Shown: piece by piece, positions 12,586 to 15,436 of the stretch
How positions within the stretch are numbered: the stretch's first letter is position 1
Layout of the letters: every line of letters begins with the position of its first letter
From: Sva-07 sp031430875
GTDB lineage: Bacteria; Actinomycetota; Acidimicrobiia; Acidimicrobiales; Ilumatobacteraceae
DNA length: 15,436 nt
Direction: 5' to 3'
Assembly: GCA_031430875.1 (NCBI GenBank)
Contig: JANPCI010000063.1
Span: 1-15,436, forward strand
Program-made: the position numbers and the translations under genes
The notes under the pieces: model-generated
Seen by the model: only the letters and a program-made list of their open reading frames with translations
Told to the model about the DNA's origin: nothing
Databases searched by the model: none

Positions 12586-14235
12586 ATGGAGACCCCGCGG
12601 CACGTCGTCGTCGTTCTGCTCGACTCGCTCAACCGGCACATGCTCGGGTCGTACGGCGGGACCGACTTCGCGACCCCGAACCTGGACCGCTTCGCCGCCC
12701 GGTCGACGCAGTTCACGAACCACGTCACCGGATCGCTCCCGTGCATGCCGGCACGTCACGACATCCTCGTCGGTGCGCTCGACTTCCTCTGGAAGCCGTG
12801 GGGGTCGATCGAACTGTGGGAGGAGTCGATCACCGCGACGCTGCGGCGCGCCGACGTGACGACGATGCTCGTGTCGGACCACCCGCACCTGTTCGAGACC
12901 GGCGGCGAGAACTACCACAGCGACTTCTCGGCGTGGGACTACCTGCGCGGCCACGAGGGCGACCCGTGGCGGACCTGCCCCGATCCGTCGGCGTTCGGCG
13001 CGCCGATGATCACGAACGCCGCGGACGGCGGTTGGTTCCTACGCGACCAGCTCGGTATCGCCGACCGGTCGTTCGGCCGGCGCCACTACGACGACAGTCG
13101 CACCTGGTTCCGCGCCGAGGACGACTTCCCCGGCCCGCGCACGATGGCAGCGGCGGCGGCGTGGTTACGTGATCAATCGCCGGCCCACGATCGCTGGATG
13201 CTGTTCGTCGACGAGTTCGACCCGCACGAGCCGTTCGATACACCCGAGCCGTGGGCGTCGATGTACGACGACACCCCGCTGACACCCGACGAGCTCGCGA
13301 CGGGTCGCCTCGTGTGGCCGCCCTACCTCGTCGGCGGCACCACGACCGGCGCGATCACTGAAACACAGGCCCGCCAGATCCGCAACAACTACGGCGCCAA
13401 GCTGTCGATGATCGACCACTGGTTCGGCAAGATCCTCGACGAGCTCGACGCCCAGGACCTGTGGGACACCACGGCGGTCATCGTGTGCACCGACCACGGC
13501 CACTACCTCGGCGACGAGCGCTCGACCGGGGCGCCCGGCCTTGACGCCGGCGTGGACACCCGCGCCGACATCTGGGGCAAGCCGATGGTCCCCCAATTCG
13601 AACCCCTCGGCCACACCCCCCTCATGATCCACTGGCCCCACAACAGGGGTCAGACCCCTTTTGTGAGGGTCGACGCGTTGACCACGAATGTCGACATCAA
13701 CGCGACGATCGCCGACATATTCGGCGTGGAGGCGAAGCACCGGACCCATGGGCGGTCACTCGTCCCGCTCCTCGACGGCACGGCTACGTCGATTCGCGAC
13801 TGGGCGATCGGGGGCGTCTACGGCAACTGGGTGCAGGTGACCGACGGCCGCCACAAGTACGCCCGGGCGCCGGTCGACGACAACTTCCCGCTGTCGATGT
13901 GGTCGAACCGATGGTCGACGATGCCCGTCCACAAAGGACTCGAGGACTTCATGCGGTTCCCGGCACCCGACCGGCGAGCGACGCTGGACTTCATGCCCGG
14001 GTCGGACATCCCGGTGATCCGCCAGCCGTTCGCAAGCGGCGACGTCCTGCCGTTCTGGGCGAGCGGCGGCCGCAACGTCGGGCGCCACCACCTGTACGAC
14101 CTCGACGTCGACCCCGACGAACGCGAGAACCGTCGAGGCGGGGCGCAGGAAGCCGACATGGCCGACCTCCTGCGCACCGCGCTGCTGGGTGTCGAGGCGC
14201 CGGGCGAACAGCTCGAACGCCTCGGTCTCGGGTGA
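12586..14235 (+). CDS. Formylglycine-dependent sulfatase
   Basis: 549-residue alkaline-phosphatase-superfamily enzyme. Seen: VVVLLDSLN with metal ligand Asp13, CMPAR (53-57), the CxPxR motif whose Cys53 would be converted to formylglycine, FDPHEPF (His214), and CTDHGHYLGDE (301-311) with the Asp303-His304 metal pair. It hydrolyses a sulfate ester; the substrate is unknown and no signal peptide is seen, so a cytoplasmic location is likely. The frame opens at 12448, but the conserved strand begins right after ATG 12586, which also has TACGGT at 7 nt spacing. Residues 352-360 (HNRGQTPFV) are encoded exactly by a 27-bp palindrome that looks inserted between IHWP and VDALTTNVDI, two stretches that are close together in relatives as I recall them. 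No maturase gene is in the window. Convergent with the multicopper oxidase, 15 nt apart. Confidence 0.9.
   Translation: METPRHVVVVLLDSLNRHMLGSYGGTDFATPNLDRFAARSTQFTNHVTGSLPCMPARHDILVGALDFLWKPWGSIELWEESITATLRRADVTTMLVSDHPHLFETGGENYHSDFSAWDYLRGHEGDPWRTCPDPSAFGAPMITNAADGGWFLRDQLGIADRSFGRRHYDDSRTWFRAEDDFPGPRTMAAAAAWLRDQSPAHDRWMLFVDEFDPHEPFDTPEPWASMYDDTPLTPDELATGRLVWPPYLVGGTTTGAITETQARQIRNNYGAKLSMIDHWFGKILDELDAQDLWDTTAVIVCTDHGHYLGDERSTGAPGLDAGVDTRADIWGKPMVPQFEPLGHTPLMIHWPHNRGQTPFVRVDALTTNVDINATIADIFGVEAKHRTHGRSLVPLLDGTATSIRDWAIGGVYGNWVQVTDGRHKYARAPVDDNFPLSMWSNRWSTMPVHKGLEDFMRFPAPDRRATLDFMPGSDIPVIRQPFASGDVLPFWASGGRNVGRHHLYDLDVDPDERENRRGGAQEADMADLLRTALLGVEAPGEQLERLGLG
13639..13665. repeat. 27-bp palindromic element inside the sulfatase gene
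   Basis: Arms 13639-13651 (CACAACAGGGGTC) and 13653-13665 (GACCCCTTTTGTG) are inverted copies with one mismatch and a single A between them. The core GGGGTCAGACCCC is the reverse complement of the core at 196-208. The element spans exactly nine codons (352-360) of the sulfatase and is in frame, without stops. Confidence 0.82.
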
Positions 14236-14250
14236 CCGCTCGCCCGGGGA

Positions 14251-15436
14251 TCAGCCCTCGGCGGTGGTGCCCTCGGTCACCGGCTCCCTGGCCGCCGGCT
14301 CCCTGGCCGCCGGCTCCCTGGCCACAGTGTCCGAGACGACAACGGCAGTGACCATTCCGAACATGCCGTCCTCGCTCTCGGCGTGGGTGAGGATGTGGCA
14401 GTGCCAGACCCACAGACCGGGCTCGGCTCCCTGGAAGATCACCGAGTACCGCTCACCAGGAGCGATGTTGATCGTGTCGGCCCAGTACGGCTGATCGAGC
14501 GGGATCCCGTCCTTGGCGTACACGAGCTGCGGGAACCCGTGCAGGTGCATGGGATGCGCCGTCAGGCCCTCGTTGTAGTAGTGGACCGATGCCCACTGGC
14601 CCTTCGCGAGGACCATCGGCGCCGTGGCCGGGAAGCTCTTGCCGTTGAGCGACAAACCGATCACGCCGGCGTCGTTGAGCACCATCGGGATCTCGACGGC
14701 GGGCTCCAGGTCCGCGGGGATCGTGATCCCCGAGATGGTCTCGCCTCGCGGGATCGGGTTCTCGCCCACGATGAACGCCGCGAACATGCCGTTGGGCACC
14801 GAGATCTGGCTGTGCATGTGGGCGTGATACATCGCGATCATCGGTTCATCGAGGGTGAACTCGTAGATGAAGCTCTCGCCGCTCTTCACCGTCGGCTGGG
14901 TCAGCGGCGACACGCCGTCCTCACTGTTGGGCACCGGCAGACCGTGCCAGTGGATGTCGGACCCCATCGGTGTGTCGTTGTTGAAGATGACACGCACCGT
15001 GTCGCCCACGTCGACTTTGATCATCGGGCCCGGCACCATGCCGTTGTAGGTCCAGGCATCGACGAACTTGCCCGGCGAGACCTCCCACGGGGTGATCGCC
15101 GCCGTGAGCTCGAACTCCTTGGTGCCGTCGGGCAGGATCTTGGGCTCGAGGAGCTGGTTGCCGATGCCTTCGGTCGTGGCGGGGAACGCTCTGATCGAGT
15201 CCTCCATGATCTTGTCCATCGCATCGGCGTCGAAGTCCGGCGAGGTGAAGTCCGCGCGACCGGCCGCGCTGTGGCCACCAGCCGCTGCATCGCCGCCAGC
15301 CGCTGCATCGCCGCCTGCCGCTGCATCGCCGCCTGCCGCAGCATCGCCACCAATCACCAAGGTGGTCTGCATTCCGGAGTCCTTGTGGCCCGGCACCGTG
15401 CAGATGACCTCGTAGGTGCCGGCCTCGAGCGTGCCG
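14251..15436 (-). CDS. Multicopper oxidase with N-terminal cupredoxin domain (5' end outside window)
   Basis: 395 codons are present; the start lies beyond the right edge. The order is: end of a cupredoxin domain (GTYEVICTVPGHKDSGM, with Cys, His and Met ligands of a type 1 copper), a (GGDAAA)n linker, then a two-domain multicopper oxidase. Ligand motifs seen are IHWHG (near 14950), YHAHMHS (near 14822), HPMHLHGF (near 14550) and HCHILTH...GMFGM (near 14390). Domain 1 has YHAHMH, so no type 1 Cys there; the type 1 site is in the last domain, as in type B two-domain laccases. The enzyme would oxidise a substrate while reducing O2, probably outside the membrane; any signal peptide is off the window. 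The substrate is unknown; nitrite reductase is unlikely because the NirK-style motifs are absent. The C-terminus has an AREPA repeat. Confidence 0.88.
   Translation of the reverse strand, partial: GTLEAGTYEVICTVPGHKDSGMQTTLVIGGDAAAGGDAAAGGDAAAGGDAAAGGHSAAGRADFTSPDFDADAMDKIMEDSIRAFPATTEGIGNQLLEPKILPDGTKEFELTAAITPWEVSPGKFVDAWTYNGMVPGPMIKVDVGDTVRVIFNNDTPMGSDIHWHGLPVPNSEDGVSPLTQPTVKSGESFIYEFTLDEPMIAMYHAHMHSQISVPNGMFAAFIVGENPIPRGETISGITIPADLEPAVEIPMVLNDAGVIGLSLNGKSFPATAPMVLAKGQWASVHYYNEGLTAHPMHLHGFPQLVYAKDGIPLDQPYWADTINIAPGERYSVIFQGAEPGLWVWHCHILTHAESEDGMFGMVTAVVVSDTVAREPAAREPAAREPVTEGTTAEG
14278..14325. repeat. 15-bp coding tandem repeat (AREPA)3
   Basis: CGGCTCCCTGGCCGC occurs at 14281-14295 and 14296-14310, and with one change at 14311-14325. 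On the minus strand it encodes three AREPA/V units at the tail of the multicopper oxidase, beyond the last copper ligand. Confidence 0.85.
15262..15351. repeat. 18-bp coding tandem repeat (GGDAAA linker)
   Basis: On the minus strand four GGDAAA units (15280-15351) are followed by a degenerate GGHSAA unit (15262-15279). They form a flexible linker between the cupredoxin domain and the oxidase domains. Codon use varies slightly between units (GCT, GCA, GCG for Ala), so the array is not brand new. Confidence 0.88.

Noticed and set aside
14221..14261. Possible stop-to-stop hairpin between sulfatase and multicopper oxidase, like that at 10825-10860
   Set aside because: Only about six pairs with a bulge can be formed, so the signal is too weak to call a terminator.
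15262..15351. Regularly spaced repeats that might suggest a CRISPR array
   Set aside because: The 18-bp units are directly adjacent with no spacers and encode an in-frame GGDAAA linker.

Overview
The window is GC-rich (about two thirds by eye) and has no RNA genes, transposases or CRISPR. Several protein families (an F420-type LLM oxidoreductase, a mycobacterial-type crotonase, many hypothetical-like metabolic genes) and the frequent TANNNT hexamers placed 6-7 nt before a start codon point to a high-GC actinobacterium. I suspect a marine Acidimicrobiia member such as Ilumatobacter, but that is inference from protein style, not a database match.

Layout. 1-122 (-): N-terminus of dihydroxy-acid dehydratase (ilvD), cut by the window edge. 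238-1677 (-): gamma-aminobutyraldehyde dehydrogenase-like enzyme. 1823-6544 (+): one tight operon encoding a polyamine-type ABC importer (ATPase, Tat-exported lipoprotein binding protein, two permeases) followed by a small gamma-glutamylcyclotransferase-fold protein. Together with the divergent dehydrogenase this looks like a putrescine uptake and catabolism locus, organised like E. coli ydcSTUV-ydcW but with the dehydrogenase turned round. 6701-8424 (+): LLM-class flavin/F420 oxidoreductase overlapping by ATGA with a crotonase that lacks both standard catalytic glutamates. 8493-10025 (-): protein related to the large subunit of N,N-dimethylformamidase. 10145-10831 (+): peptidase S51-like serine hydrolase. 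10854-11672 (-): CmcJ/NvfI-type Fe/2-oxoglutarate oxygenase, divergent from a small cupin at 11730-12134 (+). 12236-12451: remnant of a small beta-rich secreted-type protein. 12586-14235 (+): formylglycine-dependent sulfatase. 14251-15436 (-): multicopper oxidase with an N-terminal cupredoxin domain, cut by the window edge.

Non-coding structure is the most interesting part. Palindromes with the same 13-bp core (GGGGTC-N-GACCCC) occur between patD and ilvD and, strikingly, inside the sulfatase gene, where the 27-bp element fills exactly nine codons in frame. Four genes have TANNNT-N7-ATG upstream and a fifth has N6, suggesting leaderless transcripts. A 14-bp tandem repeat fills the divergent promoter between the dimethylformamidase-like gene and the S51 hydrolase. 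Two convergent gene pairs are separated by long symmetrical hairpins, one of which contains both stop codons in its stem. I did not find a clear, complete undescribed defence or mobile system; the in-frame palindrome is the best lead.
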